DNA of 64,000 nt from Candidatus Sodalis endolongispinus (GCF_018777395.1 NZ_JAFJYC010000001.1:2108001-2172000); one strand, 5' to 3'; positions 1 to 11,713 are shown, counted from the stretch's first letter. Notes: a model not told the origin generated them from the letters alone. Numbers and translations are program-made.

Positions 1-2418
1 CGCCGAAGTAGGCCAGCGCCACGCCCAGCGCTTCCTGCTGGCGGACGAAGTGGGGCTGGGAAAAACCATTGAAGCCGGCATGATAATCCATCAGCAGTTG
101 CTGACCTGGCGCGCGGAGCGGGTGCTGATTGTCGTTCCGGAATCGCTGCTGCATCAATGGCTCGTGGAGATGCTGCGCCGCTTTAATCTGCATTTTTCTA
201 TCTTCGACGATGAGCGCTACAGCCAATCCCTGCTCGACAGCGACAACCCTTTTGAAACCGAGCAATTGGTGCTGTGTTCGCTGGATTTCGTGCGGCGCAA
301 TAAAGAGCGGCTGACGCACTTGACCGAGGCGGAGTGGGACATGCTGGTGGTGGATGAAGCCCACCATCTGGCCTGGAGCGACACCGCCCCCAGACGAGAA
401 TATCAAGTGGTTGAACAATTGGCGCAACATATCCACGGCGTGCTGCCGCTGACCGCCACGCCGGAGCAATTGGGCATGCAAAGCCATTTCGCCCGTCTGC
501 GTCTGCTGGACCCGGACCGCTTTCATGACTATCAGGCGTTTGTCGACGAACAGCAGCGCTACCGCCCGATGGCCGATACCGTGGCGTTGCTGCTAAACGA
601 CGAGCCGCTGGATGCCGCGGCCATGGCGGTGCTGGCTGAGATGCTCGGCGGGCAAAATGCCGATGCGCTGCTGGCCCGCGTCAATGAGCAGGGGGCGGCC
701 GCCCTGGACGCGCGTCGTCGGCTCACGGCCATGTTAATGGACAGCCACGGCACCAGCCGGGTCATGTTCCGCAATACCCGCCAGGGTTTGAAAGGCTTCC
801 CGACGCGCCGGCTGCACTCCTGCGCCCTGCCGCTGCCCGCGCAATACCTGACGGCCTTCAAAGTGGCCGGCATCATGGGCGGCAACCAGGGGCTGGATGA
901 GCGCGCGCGTCATATGCTCTTACCCGGAACAAATCTTTCAGCAATTTGAGGGGCAAAATGCCACCTGGTGGAATTTCGACCCGCGCGTGCAATGGCTGGT
1001 AGACTTCCTGCTCGACCAGCGCCAGGAAAAAGTGCTGGTGATCTGCGCCCATGCCGGCACGGCGCTGCAATTGGAGCAGGTATTACGCGAACGGGAAGGC
1101 ATCCGCGCTGCGGTGTTTCATGAAAGTTTATCGCTGGTGGATCGCGACCGCGCCGCGACGTATTTCGCCTCAGCGGAAGACGGCGCGCAGGTGCTTCTGT
1201 GCTCGGAAATCGGTTCCGAAGGCCGCAACTTCCAGTTCGCCAGCCAGATGGTGATGTTCGACCTGCCCTTTAATCCGGATCTGCTTGAGCAACGTATCGG
1301 TCGTCTGGACCGCATCGGCCAGAGCCGGGACATCCAGATCCATGTTCCTTATCTGGAGCAATCGGCGCAGGCGGTGCTGCTGCGCTGGTACCATGAAGGG
1401 CTGGATGCCTTCGAGCATACTTGCCCCACCGGCCGCGCGCTGTATGACGAGGCGTTCCAGACCTTGCAAGGCTATCTGGCGGAGCCGGGCGCGCTTACCG
1501 GCCTGACGGCGTTTATCCACGATTGCCGCGCGCGTCACGATGCGCTGAAGGCGCAAATGGAGCAGGGCCGCGACCGCTTGCTTGAGCTGCACTCCAACGG
1601 CGGCGAGCCGGCGCGCGTTCTGGCGCAGACCATCGCCGAGCAGGATAACGACAGCCAACTGGTGAATTTTGCCCTTAATCTTTTTGATATCATCGGCATA
1701 AGTCAGGAGGACCGCAGCGACAACCTCCTGGTGCTCAAACCGTCTGATCATATGCTGGTACCTGATTTCCCCGGCGTGCCGGAAGAGGGCTGTACCATTA
1801 CCTTTAACCGCAATCAGGCGCTGGCGCGCGAAGAAACGCAGTTTATCAGTTGGGAACACCAGATCATTCGTAATGGCCTCGATTTGGTTCTGTCGAGCGG
1901 AAGCGTCAGCAGCGCGCTGTCGCTGCTGAAAAACAAAGTCCTACCGGTCGGCACCCTGTTATTGGAGCTGATTTACGTCGTGGAGTCCCAGGCCCCGCGC
2001 AATTTGCAGCTTAACCGCTTCTTGCCCGCCACCCCGCTGCGCCTGCTGCTGGATAAAAACGGCACCAATCTGGCGCCGCAGGTGGAGTTTGAGCAATTCA
2101 ACCGTCAGTTGAACGCGGTCAAGCGCCATACCGCCAGAAAATTGGTCAGCGCGGTGCAGACGGAGGTGCATGGGATGCTCACGCACGGCGAGCCGCTGGT
2201 CGCCGAACAGGCCCGGGCGCTGATTGACGAGGCGCGGGCGGATCTTCGCCTCGGCGCTGAGATGAGCCGGCTGCAAGCGCTGCGGGCGGTCAACCCGGCT
2301 ATCCGCGACGACGAATTGGAGGCGGTGGCGGAAAACCGCCGTCAGGTGCTCCAGCACCTCGATGAGGCCACTTTGGCGTTTGGATGCAATCCGCCTTATC
2401 GTGGTGACACAACAATAA
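1..2418 (+). pseudogene. rapA: rapA, RNA polymerase-recycling Swi2/Snf2 ATPase, 3' part, frameshifted
   Basis: The 5' end lies outside the window. RapA is a DNA translocase that recycles stalled RNA polymerase. Seen: a helicase motif I (DEVGLGKT, near base 43), the motif II DEAHH box (near 350) and, in the second frame, the SNF2 C-terminal helicase motifs ([21 protein letters not shown]). An extra T at about 918-920 moves the reading frame from the first open segment (ends at 949) to the second, exactly at the point corresponding to RARDML/YPE in E. coli. A second extra T at 2373 hides the native C-terminus ([18 protein letters not shown], ending at 2418). As a result the downstream frame runs on into rluA without a stop. 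The residual protein is otherwise very similar to E. coli RapA, so the lesions look recent. Confidence 0.93.
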
Positions 2419-2468
2419 ACCGCAACCCCTTCCCGGCGGTTGCTGCCGCCGGGATCACCCGGAGCAGT

Positions 2469-3122
2469 ATGGAACCCTATCATCCCCCGCAGACGCCATG
2501 GCTACACATCCTTTATCAGGATGCGCACATCATGGCGGTTAATAAGCCAAGCGTGTTATTGTCGGTGCCCGGACGGGCGCCGGAGCATAGAGACAGCGTC
2601 ATGACGCGGATCCAGGCGGATTTCCCCCCGGCGGAATCGGTGCACAGGCTGGATATGGCCACCAGCGGCGTATTGGTGGTGGCGCTGACCAAGGCCGCCG
2701 AGCGTGAGCTAAAGCGTCAATTTCGCGATCGCGAGCCGCGCAAAACCTATATTGCCCGCGTCTACGGGCATCCCGCCTGCGATGAAGGCGACGTTGATCT
2801 GCCGCTGATTTGCGACTGGCCGAACCGGCCGCGGCAAAAGGTCTGTTTCGACACCGGCAAAGCGGCGCTAACCCACTATGAGGTCCTGTCCCGCGACCCC
2901 GAAGGCAGCGCCCGGGTGCGCCTGACGCCGCTGACCGGCCGTTCGCATCAGTTGCGGGTGCATATGCAGTCCCTGGGGCATCCCATCCTGGGCGACGGGT
3001 TCTACGCCACCCCTGAAGCCAAAGCGATGGCGCCCCGCCTCTTGCTGCACGCGCAAACGCTGGCCATAACCCATCCCCACTACGGCTCGCCGATTCATTT
3101 TCATTGCGAAGCGGATTTTTAA
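2469..3122 (+). CDS. rluA: RluA, dual-specificity 23S rRNA/tRNA pseudouridine synthase
   Basis: 217 residues, against 219 in E. coli. RluA makes pseudouridine 746 in 23S rRNA and pseudouridine 32 in some tRNAs. The catalytic motif HRLDMATSG with its Asp is present near residue 60, followed by the family motifs [10 protein letters not shown] and HPILGD. The ATG at 2469 is preceded by a GGAG ribosome site at 2460-2463 and matches the E. coli N-terminus (ENYNPPQEPW-like). Because of the rapA frameshift, the frame is open upstream and continuous with rapA. One oddity: motif I reads [11 protein letters not shown] where the family has NKPSGLLSVPG. Synteny rapA-rluA-djlA is as in E. coli. The gene is intact by length and probably functional. 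Confidence 0.93.
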   Translation: MEPYHPPQTPWLHILYQDAHIMAVNKPSVLLSVPGRAPEHRDSVMTRIQADFPPAESVHRLDMATSGVLVVALTKAAERELKRQFRDREPRKTYIARVYGHPACDEGDVDLPLICDWPNRPRQKVCFDTGKAALTHYEVLSRDPEGSARVRLTPLTGRSHQLRVHMQSLGHPILGDGFYATPEAKAMAPRLLLHAQTLAITHPHYGSPIHFHCEADF

Positions 3123-3167
3123 GCGCGCTAGCGCGGCGGTTAACCACTGGTCAGCGCAGCGCTTAGC

Positions 3168-3992
3168 TTAGCGAAAGCCCTTCTCCCGCTTCAGCAAATC
3201 ATAGGCTTGCTGAATCGCCTGTGTCTTCTGTTTGGCCATCTCCATCATCTCCGGCGGCAGGCCTTTCGCCACCAGCTTGTCGGGATGATGCTCACTCATC
3301 AGCTTGCGATAGGCGCGCTTAATCGTCGTACCCTCGTCCTGGGGGCTGACGCCGAGCACTTTGCAGGCGTCTTCCAGCGTCGGTCCCTGCGACCGTCCCG
3401 GCTGGCGGTAGCCGCCCTGATAAGACTCCTGCTGTCCGCCGAACTGCGCGCCGCCCTCCATCATGCTGAGAAACTGGTCAAACTGGCCACGGCTGATGCC
3501 CAGCTCTTCAGCGATAACGTACAGCACTTGCCGTTCGTTGGGATGCAGCGAGCCATCGGCGAAAGCCGCCTGGATCTGAATTTCCAAAAACATGCGAATA
3601 AGATCGAAACGGCCAAAGCAGACCTGGCGAAACTCACGCAGCCGGCTGCGCAACGGGAAATCGCTATCTTTCCCTTCGCGAAACGCCTCCTGCGCGGCGC
3701 TTTTAAGCGCATCGTTCAGTTGCATCCGCGTCATCAGCCTGTTGGCGTTGACAATGTCCGCCTCGGTGACCCGCCCTTTGGATTTGGTTAAATGGCCCAT
3801 TACCTGAAACGTGGTGCGGAAAAAAACGTTTTGCCGGGTTTGTTGATCGGAAAAATAACCGGGACCGGTCACGCGGGCGCCCCGTGCCTTGTCCACCATA
3901 TGGCCTATCAACAGGCCCAGCACCACGGCCCAAAAACCGCCGCCCGCCCAGATTGCCAAAATAACGCCCAACAGCTTACCCCAATAACGCAT
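3168..3992 (-). CDS. djlA: DjlA, membrane-anchored DnaJ-like co-chaperone
   Basis: 274 residues, against 271 in E. coli. DjlA is a type III inner-membrane protein that works with DnaK and influences the Rcs envelope-stress pathway. Seen: an N-terminal Gly-rich membrane segment (about residues 6-28, [22 protein letters not shown]), a central TerB-like region, a Gln/Gly-rich linker (about 185-200) and a C-terminal J domain with the HPD signature (EHHPDKL, near residue 240). It is convergent with rluA and divergent from lptD, the same arrangement as in E. coli. No lesion seen. Confidence 0.94.
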   Translation of the reverse strand: MRYWGKLLGVILAIWAGGGFWAVVLGLLIGHMVDKARGARVTGPGYFSDQQTRQNVFFRTTFQVMGHLTKSKGRVTEADIVNANRLMTRMQLNDALKSAAQEAFREGKDSDFPLRSRLREFRQVCFGRFDLIRMFLEIQIQAAFADGSLHPNERQVLYVIAEELGISRGQFDQFLSMMEGGAQFGGQQESYQGGYRQPGRSQGPTLEDACKVLGVSPQDEGTTIKRAYRKLMSEHHPDKLVAKGLPPEMMEMAKQKTQAIQQAYDLLKREKGFR

Positions 3993-4175
3993 ATACTCCT
4001 CAATTCATCATGCCGTCGGTACAAATTTGCTTTATCATACCTGTCATTTAACGCTAAGCCTAACGGTGCGCGGCGAAACGGCAGGATTTAACACTGGCGC
4101 AACGCTGGTGAGTGATATAGTCTCTGACCGTTTGCCGCGATGAGCCCTGGATGACGGAACACCTGAAAAACGCTT

Positions 4176-6518
4176 ATGAAAAAACGTTTACCCACACTGC
4201 TGGCCAGCCTTATCGGGTCCGCTCTTTATAGCCAGCAGGCGCTGGCCGATCTGGCGGATCAATGCCTGTTGGGCGTGCCGGCCTATACCAAACCGCTGGT
4301 CAGCGGCGATGCCAATTCGTTGCCGGTGCATATTCAGGCCGACAAGGCCGCGGCGAATTATCCCGAACATGCGCTCTTTAGCGGCAACGTGGATATTGAA
4401 CAGGGCAACAGCACGCTCACCGCCGATGAAGTGCAGCTCACGCAGCGCCAGCAGCAAAACCAAGAGCCGCTGCGTACCGCCACCGCCACCGGGAATGTCA
4501 ATTATTCCAGCAACGAGATCAAGCTGCAGGGGCCGAAAGCCTGGTCCAACCTCAACACCAAAGATACGGATGTCTATCAGGGCAACTACCAGATGGTAGG
4601 CCGACAAGGCCGCGGCGACGCCGATACCATGAAACAGCGCGGCGATAACCGCTATACGGTATTGGAAAACGGCAGTTTCACCTCGTGTTTGCCGGGGGAC
4701 GACAGCTGGAGCGTTGTGGGATCGGAGGTCATCCACGACCGCGAAGAGCAGGTCGCCGAAATTTGGAACGCGCGCTTTAAAATCGGCAAAGTGCCGGTGT
4801 TCTACAGTCCCTATTTGCAAATGCCGGTGGGCGACAAGCGCCGTTCCGGCTTTCTTATCCCCAATGCCAAATACGGCAGCAACAACGGCTTCGAGTTCAG
4901 CGCGCCCTATTACCTGAATCTGGCGCCGAATTATGACGCCACGATTACGCCGAATTACATGAGTAAACGCGGTACCCAGATCCAGACCGAGTTCAGCTAC
5001 CTCACCACGCCGGGCGAAGGGCTGGTGGAGTTCGACTGGCTGCCCAAAGACCTGGTTTACAGCAGCGAGCACGCCAGCGACGGCGCTAGCGATCGCTGGT
5101 TGCTCTACTGGCGCCACAACGGGGTCATGGATCAGGTGTGGCGTTTTAACGTCGATTACACCAAAGTCAGCGACTCCAACTATTTTGACGATCTGGATTC
5201 CAAATACGGCAGCACCACCGACGGTTACGCCACACAGAAATTCAGTTTCGGCTATGCCGACGAGAACTGGGACACCGCCCTGTCGTACAAACAGTTCCAG
5301 GTCTTTGACACCAATAGCAGCGACGCTTACCGCGCCGCGCCTCAGCTCGATGTAACCTACTATAAAGACGACGTCGGTCCGTTTGACTTTAAAGTGTTCA
5401 GCCAAGCGGCTAAATTCACCAACGTCAACAACAGTTACCCTGAAGCGACCCGGTTGCACATCGAGCCCACGCTCAACCTGCCGCTGGCCAACCGCTGGGG
5501 CAGCTTAAATACCGAAGCCAAGCTGATGGCCACGCATTATCAGCAGGAAAATATCGACGAATACAATGAAAACACCAGCACCGGCCGCCATCTGAAAGGC
5601 TCGGTAAACCGCGTGTTGCCGCAGTTTAAAACCGACGGCAAGATGGTGTTCGAGCGCGATATGGATTACGCACCGGACTACACCCAGACGCTGGAACCGC
5701 GCCTGCAGTACCTGTATGTGCCCTATCGCAACCATAACGATATCGGCGTTTATGACTCCACCATCCTGCAAACCGACTACTCCGGCCTGTTCCGCGATCG
5801 CACATACAGCGGCCTGGACCGCATCTCGTCCGCCAACCAATTGGCGGGCGGTGTCACCACCCGAATTTATGACGATCAGCGCGTGGAACGATTTAACGCT
5901 TCCGTGGGTCAAATCTACTACTTCTCGCGGCCCCGTACCGGTGATATCACCGGCACCTGGGATAATTATGATAATACCGGCAGCGTGGTCTGGGCCGGGG
6001 ATAGCTACTGGCGTGTCAGCGATCAGTGGGGGGTGCGCGGCGGCCTGCAGTATGACTCCCGACTGAACAGCGTGGCGTTGGGCGATGCGGTGCTGGAGTA
6101 TCGGCGCGACGAAAACCGTATCTTGCAGCTGAATTACCGTTACGCCAGCCCGCAATATATTGAGCAGATGCTGTCCGACATTAGCCATCCCGGCTATCAG
6201 CAGGGCATTTCGCAGGTGGGGATAACCGGCAGTTGGCCGCTGGTGGACCGCTGGTCGCTGGTTGGGGCGTATTATTACGATACCAAGGCGAATCAGCCGG
6301 CGGACCAACTGGTCGGCCTGCAATACAACACCTGCTGCTGGGCTATCAATGTGGGCTATGAGCGGAAAATCACCGGCTGGAACAACACCGACAGCTCCAG
6401 CCAGTACGACAACAAAGTGTCGTTTAATATTGAACTGCGCGGTTTGAGCAGCAATTATGGCCTGGGTACGGACAAGATGCTGGCCTCCGGCATTCTGCCC
6501 TATCAGCGGGCGTTTTAA
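4176..6518 (+). CDS. lptD: LptD, outer-membrane LPS-assembly protein
   Basis: 780 residues, against 784 in E. coli. LptD forms the outer-membrane beta-barrel of the LPS export machine with LptE. Seen: a signal peptide of about 24 residues ending QALA, an N-terminal OstA/LptA-like jellyroll domain (about 45-150), and a long aromatic-rich barrel. The four cysteines needed for the disulfide switch are kept: Cys30, Cys171 and the adjacent pair Cys720-Cys721. First gene of the co-directional run lptD-surA-pdxA-rsmA-apaG-apaH. Complete and free of lesions, as expected for an essential gene. Confidence 0.96.
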   Translation: MKKRLPTLLASLIGSALYSQQALADLADQCLLGVPAYTKPLVSGDANSLPVHIQADKAAANYPEHALFSGNVDIEQGNSTLTADEVQLTQRQQQNQEPLRTATATGNVNYSSNEIKLQGPKAWSNLNTKDTDVYQGNYQMVGRQGRGDADTMKQRGDNRYTVLENGSFTSCLPGDDSWSVVGSEVIHDREEQVAEIWNARFKIGKVPVFYSPYLQMPVGDKRRSGFLIPNAKYGSNNGFEFSAPYYLNLAPNYDATITPNYMSKRGTQIQTEFSYLTTPGEGLVEFDWLPKDLVYSSEHASDGASDRWLLYWRHNGVMDQVWRFNVDYTKVSDSNYFDDLDSKYGSTTDGYATQKFSFGYADENWDTALSYKQFQVFDTNSSDAYRAAPQLDVTYYKDDVGPFDFKVFSQAAKFTNVNNSYPEATRLHIEPTLNLPLANRWGSLNTEAKLMATHYQQENIDEYNENTSTGRHLKGSVNRVLPQFKTDGKMVFERDMDYAPDYTQTLEPRLQYLYVPYRNHNDIGVYDSTILQTDYSGLFRDRTYSGLDRISSANQLAGGVTTRIYDDQRVERFNASVGQIYYFSRPRTGDITGTWDNYDNTGSVVWAGDSYWRVSDQWGVRGGLQYDSRLNSVALGDAVLEYRRDENRILQLNYRYASPQYIEQMLSDISHPGYQQGISQVGITGSWPLVDRWSLVGAYYYDTKANQPADQLVGLQYNTCCWAINVGYERKITGWNNTDSSSQYDNKVSFNIELRGLSSNYGLGTDKMLASGILPYQRAF

Positions 6519-6583
6519 GGCTGCAGTCTCGACGTAAACATTGAACTTAATCCGCATACGCGGCTGATATATATGGAAAAGTT

Positions 6584-7879
6584 ATGAAAAACTGGAGAAC
6601 GTTTATCCTCGGCCTCGCCCTGTGCGCCAACGGCGCGCTCGCCGCGCCGCAGGTTGTGGATAAAATTGCCGCCGTGGTGGACAACGGCGTCGTCCTAGAA
6701 AGCGAAGTGGATAACATGCTTTCCACGGTGAAACACGGCGCTCAGGAAGCCAATCAACAGCTGCCGGATGACGCCACTCTACGCCGTCAGATCCTGGACC
6801 GGCTGATTATGGACAACATTATTCTGCAGCTGGCCCAGCGCGCCAATATCACCATCAGCGACGAGCAGTTGGATCAGGCCATCGGCAATATCGCCGGCCA
6901 GAACCATATGACCCTCAGTCAGCTGCGCAGCCGCCTGGACTATGACGGCATGGATTACAACACCTATCGCGCGCAAATCCGCAAAGAGATGCTGATTGCC
7001 GAAGTGCGTAACGGCGAAGTTCGCCGCCGCGTCACCATTTTGCCGCAGGAAGTTGAGTCGCTGGCGCAACAGATCGCTGCCCAGACCGGCAACGGCGCCG
7101 AATTCAATCTTAGCCACATCCTGATTCCGCTGCCGGAGAACCCGACGCAAGATCAGTTGGATAAAGCGGAAGCGCTAGCCACCTCTATCGTCGAGCAAAG
7201 CAAAAGCGGCGCCGACTTCGGCAAGTTGGCCATCACCTACTCCGCTGACGCCCAGGCGTTAAAAGGCGGCCAGATGGGCTGGGGGAAACTGGAAGAGCTA
7301 CCGTCGCTGTTCGCGGCGCGCCTGCAGGGCGCTCAGAAGGGCAGCATTGTCGGCCCGATTCGTTCCGGCGTCGGCTTCCATATCCTGAAAGTTAACGACA
7401 TCCGCGGCGGCGATCAGAAAGTGGCGGTCACCGAAGTGCATGCGCGCCATATTCTACTGCGCACCTCGGTCGTGATGACCGACCAACAGGCCCGCGCCAA
7501 GCTTGAAGATATCGCGGCGCAAATCAAGAGCGGACGCATCAGCTTTGCCGCCGCCGCCAAACAGCTGTCCGAAGATCCGGGCTCGGCAAATCAGGGCGGC
7601 GATTTGGGCTGGAGCTCGGCCGATGCCTTCGATCCGGCGTTGCGCGACGCGCTGATGCACCTGAAGAAAGGGGAAATCAGCACGCCGGTGCACTCCTCGT
7701 TCGGCTGGCATCTGATTCAGCTTATCGACACCCGCCAGGTGGACCGCACCGACGCCGCGCAGAAAGACCGCGCTTACCGGCTGCTGTTTAACCGCAAGTT
7801 TGCCGAAGAAGCGCAAATCTGGATGCAGGAGCAGCGCGCGTCCGCTTACGTGAAAATCCTCGATAGCAATGGGCAGTAA
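6584..7879 (+). CDS. surA: SurA, periplasmic chaperone and peptidyl-prolyl isomerase
   Basis: 431 residues. SurA escorts outer-membrane proteins, including LptD, through the periplasm to the BAM complex. Seen: a signal peptide ending GALA (residues 1-20), an N-terminal chaperone domain, two parvulin domains (about 170-275 with HILIPLPE, and 283-385 with ARHILLRTS and GGDLGWSS), and a C-terminal helix. Starts 65 bases after lptD, whose product is a SurA client. Its 3' end overlaps the pdxA start by 11 bases. Intact. Confidence 0.96.
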   Translation: MKNWRTFILGLALCANGALAAPQVVDKIAAVVDNGVVLESEVDNMLSTVKHGAQEANQQLPDDATLRRQILDRLIMDNIILQLAQRANITISDEQLDQAIGNIAGQNHMTLSQLRSRLDYDGMDYNTYRAQIRKEMLIAEVRNGEVRRRVTILPQEVESLAQQIAAQTGNGAEFNLSHILIPLPENPTQDQLDKAEALATSIVEQSKSGADFGKLAITYSADAQALKGGQMGWGKLEELPSLFAARLQGAQKGSIVGPIRSGVGFHILKVNDIRGGDQKVAVTEVHARHILLRTSVVMTDQQARAKLEDIAAQIKSGRISFAAAAKQLSEDPGSANQGGDLGWSSADAFDPALRDALMHLKKGEISTPVHSSFGWHLIQLIDTRQVDRTDAAQKDRAYRLLFNRKFAEEAQIWMQEQRASAYVKILDSNGQ

Positions 7880-8861
7880 TCAACGTATTGTCATCACCCC
7901 CGGCGAACCCGCCGGGATTGGTCCTGACCTTGTTGCCGTGCTGGCCCAGCAGGCGTGGCCGGTCGAACCGGTGATTTGCGCCGATCCCGCGCTATTGACG
8001 GCACGGGCGCAACAGCTCGGCCTGCCGCTGCGGCGGCCCCCCTATCGGCCTGAACAGCCGGCCACTCCGCGGCCAGCCGGCGAGCTGACGGTGCTGGCCA
8101 TTGAGGCGCCGGCGCCGGTCATCGCCGGTGAGCTCAACGTCGCCAACAGTCATTACGTGGTCGAAACGCTGGCCCGCGCCTGCGATGGCTGTCTCAACGG
8201 CGAGTTCGCGGCGTTGCTTACCGGTCCGGTACATAAGGGCGTCATCAACGACGGTGGCCTGCCGTTCAGCGGCCATACGGAATATTTTGCTGAACGCAGC
8301 GACCGTGAAAGGGTCGTGATGATGCTGGCTACCGAGTCGCTGCGGGTCGCTCTGGCGACCACCCATTTGCCGCTGCTGGCGGTCCCGGGCGCCATCACCC
8401 GCCAGTCCCTGGATGAAGTCATCACGATTCTGGTCCACGACCTGAGGCAGCAATTCGGTATCGCTCAGCCGTGCATTTACGTCTGTGGGCTGAATCCCCA
8501 CGCCGGTGAAGGCGGCCATATGGGCCGGGAAGAAATCGAGGTGATAACGCCTGCCCTGGATACGCTGCGCGCCAAAGGTTATAATCTCGTCGGTCCGCTG
8601 CCCGACGATACCTTGTTTCAACCAAAATATTTGCAGCAGGCGGACGCGGTGCTGGCGATGTATCACGATCAGGGTCTGCCGGTGCTGAAGTATCAGGGAT
8701 TCGGCCGGGCGGTCAATATCACGCTGGGACTCCCCTTCATTCGTACCTCCGTCGATCACGGCACCGCGCTGGACCTGGCCGGATCGGGACAGGCGGAGGC
8801 CGGCAGTATCAAAACGGCGCTTAATATCGCCATCGACACGATAAAACATCGTAATGAATAA
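7869..8861 (+). CDS. pdxA: PdxA, 4-hydroxythreonine-4-phosphate dehydrogenase
   Basis: 330 residues. PdxA oxidises 4-phosphohydroxy-L-threonine in the DXP-dependent pathway to pyridoxal phosphate. Seen: the N-terminal [10 protein letters not shown] motif, GHTEYFAE, and the metal-binding His segments around [12 protein letters not shown] and [16 protein letters not shown]. The ATG overlaps the surA stop by 11 bases, and the 3' end overlaps rsmA by 8, so translation is probably coupled. Intact; vitamin B6 synthesis at this step appears kept. Confidence 0.95.
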   Translation: MGSNQRIVITPGEPAGIGPDLVAVLAQQAWPVEPVICADPALLTARAQQLGLPLRRPPYRPEQPATPRPAGELTVLAIEAPAPVIAGELNVANSHYVVETLARACDGCLNGEFAALLTGPVHKGVINDGGLPFSGHTEYFAERSDRERVVMMLATESLRVALATTHLPLLAVPGAITRQSLDEVITILVHDLRQQFGIAQPCIYVCGLNPHAGEGGHMGREEIEVITPALDTLRAKGYNLVGPLPDDTLFQPKYLQQADAVLAMYHDQGLPVLKYQGFGRAVNITLGLPFIRTSVDHGTALDLAGSGQAEAGSIKTALNIAIDTIKHRNE

Positions 8862-9672
8862 CCGCGTACATCATGGGCATCTGGCGCGCAAGCGTTTTGG
8901 CCAGAACTTTCTGCACGATAGCTCAATTATTGATGCTATTGTTGCCGCCATTCATCCCGAGCCCGGCCAGGCAATAGTGGAAATCGGGCCCGGCCTTGGC
9001 GCCCTGACCGAGCCGGTGGCGGCGCGCGTCGACGAGATGACCGTTATCGAGCTCGATCGTGATCTGTCCGCCCGTCTGGCCAGCCACCCTTTTTTGCAGT
9101 CCAAGCTGAACATTGTGCAGCAGGACGCAATGACGGTCGATTTTGCCGCGCTGTCCGCCCAACGGGGCCAGCCGCTGCGGGTTTTCGGCAACCTGCCTTA
9201 CAATATTTCCACGCCGCTTATGTTTCACCTTCTCAGCTATACTCATGCCATTCGCGATATGCACTTTATGCTGCAAAAAGAGGTGGTCAACCGACTGGTG
9301 GCCGGCCCGAACAGCAAGGCCTACGGCCGGCTAAGCGTGATGGCCCAGTACTATTGCCAAATCATCCCGGTGCTGGAAGTACCGCCGGCCTCGTTCCGGC
9401 CGGCGCCGAAAGTAGATTCGGCGGTGGTGCGACTGGTACCCTATGCCACACTGCCATTCCCAGTGCGGGATTTGAGCAAACTCGCCACCTTGACCAGCCT
9501 GGCGTTCAACCAGCGCCGCAAAACGTTGCGTAATAGCCTGGGTAATCTTTTTAGTGCGCAACAGCTGGCGGAACAGGGTATCGACGCGACGCTGCGCGCG
9601 GAAAATGTCAGCGTTGAGCATTATTGCCGTTTAGCCAACGTGCTGGCGGAGCGCACCGTTTTACAAGACTAA
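8854..9672 (+). CDS. rsmA: RsmA (KsgA), 16S rRNA adenine dimethyltransferase
   Basis: 272 residues, against 273 in E. coli. Dimethylates A1518 and A1519 of 16S rRNA late in 30S assembly. Seen: FGQNFLHD near the N-terminus, the SAM motif [12 protein letters not shown], acidic motif ELDRDL, the catalytic NLPYNIS motif and the [12 protein letters not shown] segment. Overlaps pdxA by 8 bases. Intact. Confidence 0.96.
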   Translation: MNNRVHHGHLARKRFGQNFLHDSSIIDAIVAAIHPEPGQAIVEIGPGLGALTEPVAARVDEMTVIELDRDLSARLASHPFLQSKLNIVQQDAMTVDFAALSAQRGQPLRVFGNLPYNISTPLMFHLLSYTHAIRDMHFMLQKEVVNRLVAGPNSKAYGRLSVMAQYYCQIIPVLEVPPASFRPAPKVDSAVVRLVPYATLPFPVRDLSKLATLTSLAFNQRRKTLRNSLGNLFSAQQLAEQGIDATLRAENVSVEHYCRLANVLAERTVLQD

Positions 9673-9685
9673 CAGGAGTGCTTTG

Positions 9686-10063
9686 ATGATTAACTCGCCA
9701 CGTGTCTGTGTTCAGGTTCAGAGCATGTACATCGAGACTCAGTCTCAGCCGGAAAGTGATCGTTACGTCTTCGCCTATACCATCACGCTGCGCAATCTGG
9801 GTCGGCACCCGGTGCAGCTGATAGGACGTTACTGGTTGATCACCAACGCCAACGGTCAGGAGACAGAGGTTCAGGGCGAGGGTGTCGTCGGCGAAAAGCC
9901 GCGCATTCTGCCCGGCGGCGAATTTCAATATACCAGCGGCGCGGTGCTGGAAACCCCGCTCGGTACCATGCAGGGTCATTACGATATGGTCGATGACCAA
10001 GGACAGGGATTTCACGTTGCCATCCCCGTCTTCCGCCTGGCGATTCCTTTTCTTATAAACTAA
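9686..10063 (+). CDS. apaG: ApaG domain protein (CorD)
   Basis: 125 residues, the same length as E. coli ApaG. A small immunoglobulin-like fold protein; the biochemical role is uncertain. The conserved core [20 protein letters not shown] and [11 protein letters not shown] is present. The ATG at 9686 lies 8 bases after an AGGAG and gives the expected [10 protein letters not shown] start; the in-frame TTG one codon upstream is unlikely. It sits between rsmA and apaH with tight spacing. Intact. Confidence 0.94.
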   Translation: MINSPRVCVQVQSMYIETQSQPESDRYVFAYTITLRNLGRHPVQLIGRYWLITNANGQETEVQGEGVVGEKPRILPGGEFQYTSGAVLETPLGTMQGHYDMVDDQGQGFHVAIPVFRLAIPFLIN

Positions 10064-10065
10064 CT

Positions 10066-10914
10066 ATGTCGACTTATTTAATTGGTGATATTCACGGCTG
10101 CTACGATGAGCTTAAAATCATATTGGCGCAGGTCCGGTTCGATCCGGCGGTGGATACGCTGTGGCTGACCGGCGATCTGGTCGCGCGCGGGCCAGGTTCG
10201 CTAGAGGTACTGCGCCTGGTGCGCAGTCTGGGCGACAGCGTGCGGATGGTGCTGGGCAATCACGATCTCCATCTTTTGGCGGTGTATGCCGGCATCAGCC
10301 GTAATAAGCCGAAAGATCGCATCAAGCCGCTGCTGGAAGCGCCGGACGCGGATGAATTAATCAACTGGCTGCGCCGTCAGCCGGTGCTGCAGGTGGATGA
10401 AGAAAAAAAATTGGTTATGGCCCACGCCGGCATCACGCCGCAGTGGGATCTCGCCACGGCGCGCCAGTGCGCCCGGGAGGTAGAAGCGGTGCTCAAGAGC
10501 GACAGCTATCCGCTGTTCCTCGACGCCATGTACGGCGATATGCAGAACAATTGGAGTCCCGAGCTAAGCGGCCTGGCGCGCTTGCGGTTCAGTACCAATG
10601 TCTTTACCCGCATGCGCTATTGCTTCCCCAACGGTCAGTTAGAGATGAACTGCAAGGATACGCCGGAAAAAGCGCCGGCGCCGCTGCTGCCGTGGTTCGC
10701 ACTGCCGGGGCCGGTGCCCGAGTGCTATAGCCTTGTTTTCGGTCATTGGGCCTCGCTAATGGGCCAGGGAACGCCGGCGCACATCTACGGTCTCGACACC
10801 GGCTGCTGCTGGGGCGGCGAATTAACCCTGCTGCGTTGGGAAGACAAGGCGTTTACCCGCGTACCCTCGAACCGTCAGAACGAAACCGGCGTCGAAAACC
10901 ACATCAGCGCCTGA
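10066..10914 (+). CDS. apaH: ApaH, symmetrical diadenosine tetraphosphatase
   Basis: 282 residues, against 280 in E. coli. Hydrolyses Ap4A to two ADP and also removes Np4 caps from RNA 5' ends. The three metallophosphatase motifs are present: [20 protein letters not shown] and GNHDLHLL. A distal HAG ([11 protein letters not shown]) and FGHWA supply further metal ligands. Starts 2 bases after the apaG stop. Intact. It converges on folA across a short intergenic stretch that carries an octamer tandem repeat. Confidence 0.95.
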   Translation: MSTYLIGDIHGCYDELKIILAQVRFDPAVDTLWLTGDLVARGPGSLEVLRLVRSLGDSVRMVLGNHDLHLLAVYAGISRNKPKDRIKPLLEAPDADELINWLRRQPVLQVDEEKKLVMAHAGITPQWDLATARQCAREVEAVLKSDSYPLFLDAMYGDMQNNWSPELSGLARLRFSTNVFTRMRYCFPNGQLEMNCKDTPEKAPAPLLPWFALPGPVPECYSLVFGHWASLMGQGTPAHIYGLDTGCCWGGELTLLRWEDKAFTRVPSNRQNETGVENHISA

Positions 10915-10933
10915 GGTTAACGCCCCTCATCCC

Positions 10934-10989
10934 GGCGGTCTGACGATCTGGCGGTTTGAGGGTCTGACGGTCCGGCGGTCCGATGGTCA
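10934..10989. repeat. Seven-copy 8-bp tandem repeat between apaH and folA
   Basis: Seven consecutive, ungapped octamers of the form GRCGGTCY: GGCGGTCT, GACGATCT, GGCGGTTT, GAGGGTCT, GACGGTCC, GGCGGTCC, GATGGTCA. It fills most of the gap between the convergent apaH and folA genes and contains no coding sequence. It looks like a decaying short-sequence repeat. Confidence 0.85.
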
Positions 10990-11027
10990 TCCAAGTCCAG
11001 CGCGGGGGGCGCTGGAGGGATCTGGCA

Positions 11028-11513
11028 TTAAACGCGTCGATCCAGAATTTCAAAGCAGTAGCTGTGGGTATTCTTCTCGTCGGCGTCATGAAATTCGCTG
11101 AAGGTAGAGCGCCATTCATCCGGCTCATAGTCGGGAAACCAGGTGTCGCCGTCCACGTCAGCGTCGATATGGGTCAGATAAAGCCGTCCGGCCTGGGGCA
11201 GAAACGTTTCATAGACTTTACCGCCGCCGATCACCATCACCTCAGCCACTTCTCCCGCCGCCGCCAGCGCCTGAGCCGGCGTCGTCACCCAGGTCACGCT
11301 GTCGTTATCGCCGGGATGGCTGCTCAACACAATATTGTGTCTTCCCGGCAGCGGTTTACCAATAGACTCAAACGTTCTACGCCCCATGATGACCGGTTTG
11401 TTGAGCGTGTTACGCTTGAACCAGGACAGATCGGCGGAAAGGTGCCAGGGCATGGCATTTTCCATCCCAATCACACGATCTACCGCCAGAGCGGCAATCA
11501 GGCTAATAATCAT
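11028..11513 (-). CDS. folA: FolA, dihydrofolate reductase
   Basis: 161 residues. Reduces dihydrofolate to tetrahydrofolate with NADPH. The ATG at 11513 gives [16 protein letters not shown], one residue longer than E. coli (159 residues, MISLIAALA); the longer open frame upstream has no family similarity. Seen: the active-site Asp in the [12 protein letters not shown] segment, GRRTFESIG, and the NADPH-binding VIGGGKVYE. Convergent with apaH as in E. coli. Intact. Confidence 0.96.
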   Translation of the reverse strand: MIISLIAALAVDRVIGMENAMPWHLSADLSWFKRNTLNKPVIMGRRTFESIGKPLPGRHNIVLSSHPGDNDSVTWVTTPAQALAAAGEVAEVMVIGGGKVYETFLPQAGRLYLTHIDADVDGDTWFPDYEPDEWRSTFSEFHDADEKNTHSYCFEILDRRV

Positions 11514-11667
11514 AAAAGACCTTACAGGCAACAAAATTGCTGACACTATACGGAAAGAGATCCGGGGCGTCGATAGCTGCCATTGTAAGGCGTGACAAAT
11601 TTCAGAAAGCACTCAAAAGCACCGCGCCGGCAGAATGATATCGGTTAAACCAGAGCGAAACAGCCAT

Positions 11668-11692
11668 AAAAAAGGGTGCTTTTGCACCCTTT
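11668..11692 (-). terminator. Rho-independent terminator after carB
   Basis: Perfect 9-bp stem (AAAGGGTGC / GCACCCTTT) with a 4-base loop, followed on the minus strand by a T run. Lies 22 bases past the ancestral carB stop at 11714. Confidence 0.85.
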
Positions 11693-11713
11693 CTAGCCAC
11701 GTTTTAAAAGACG

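Noticed and set aside
4085..4175. Sigma-E promoter for lptD
   Set aside because: Expected from E. coli, but I could not find a convincing GGAACTT/GTCTAA pair; only a weak TATAGT.
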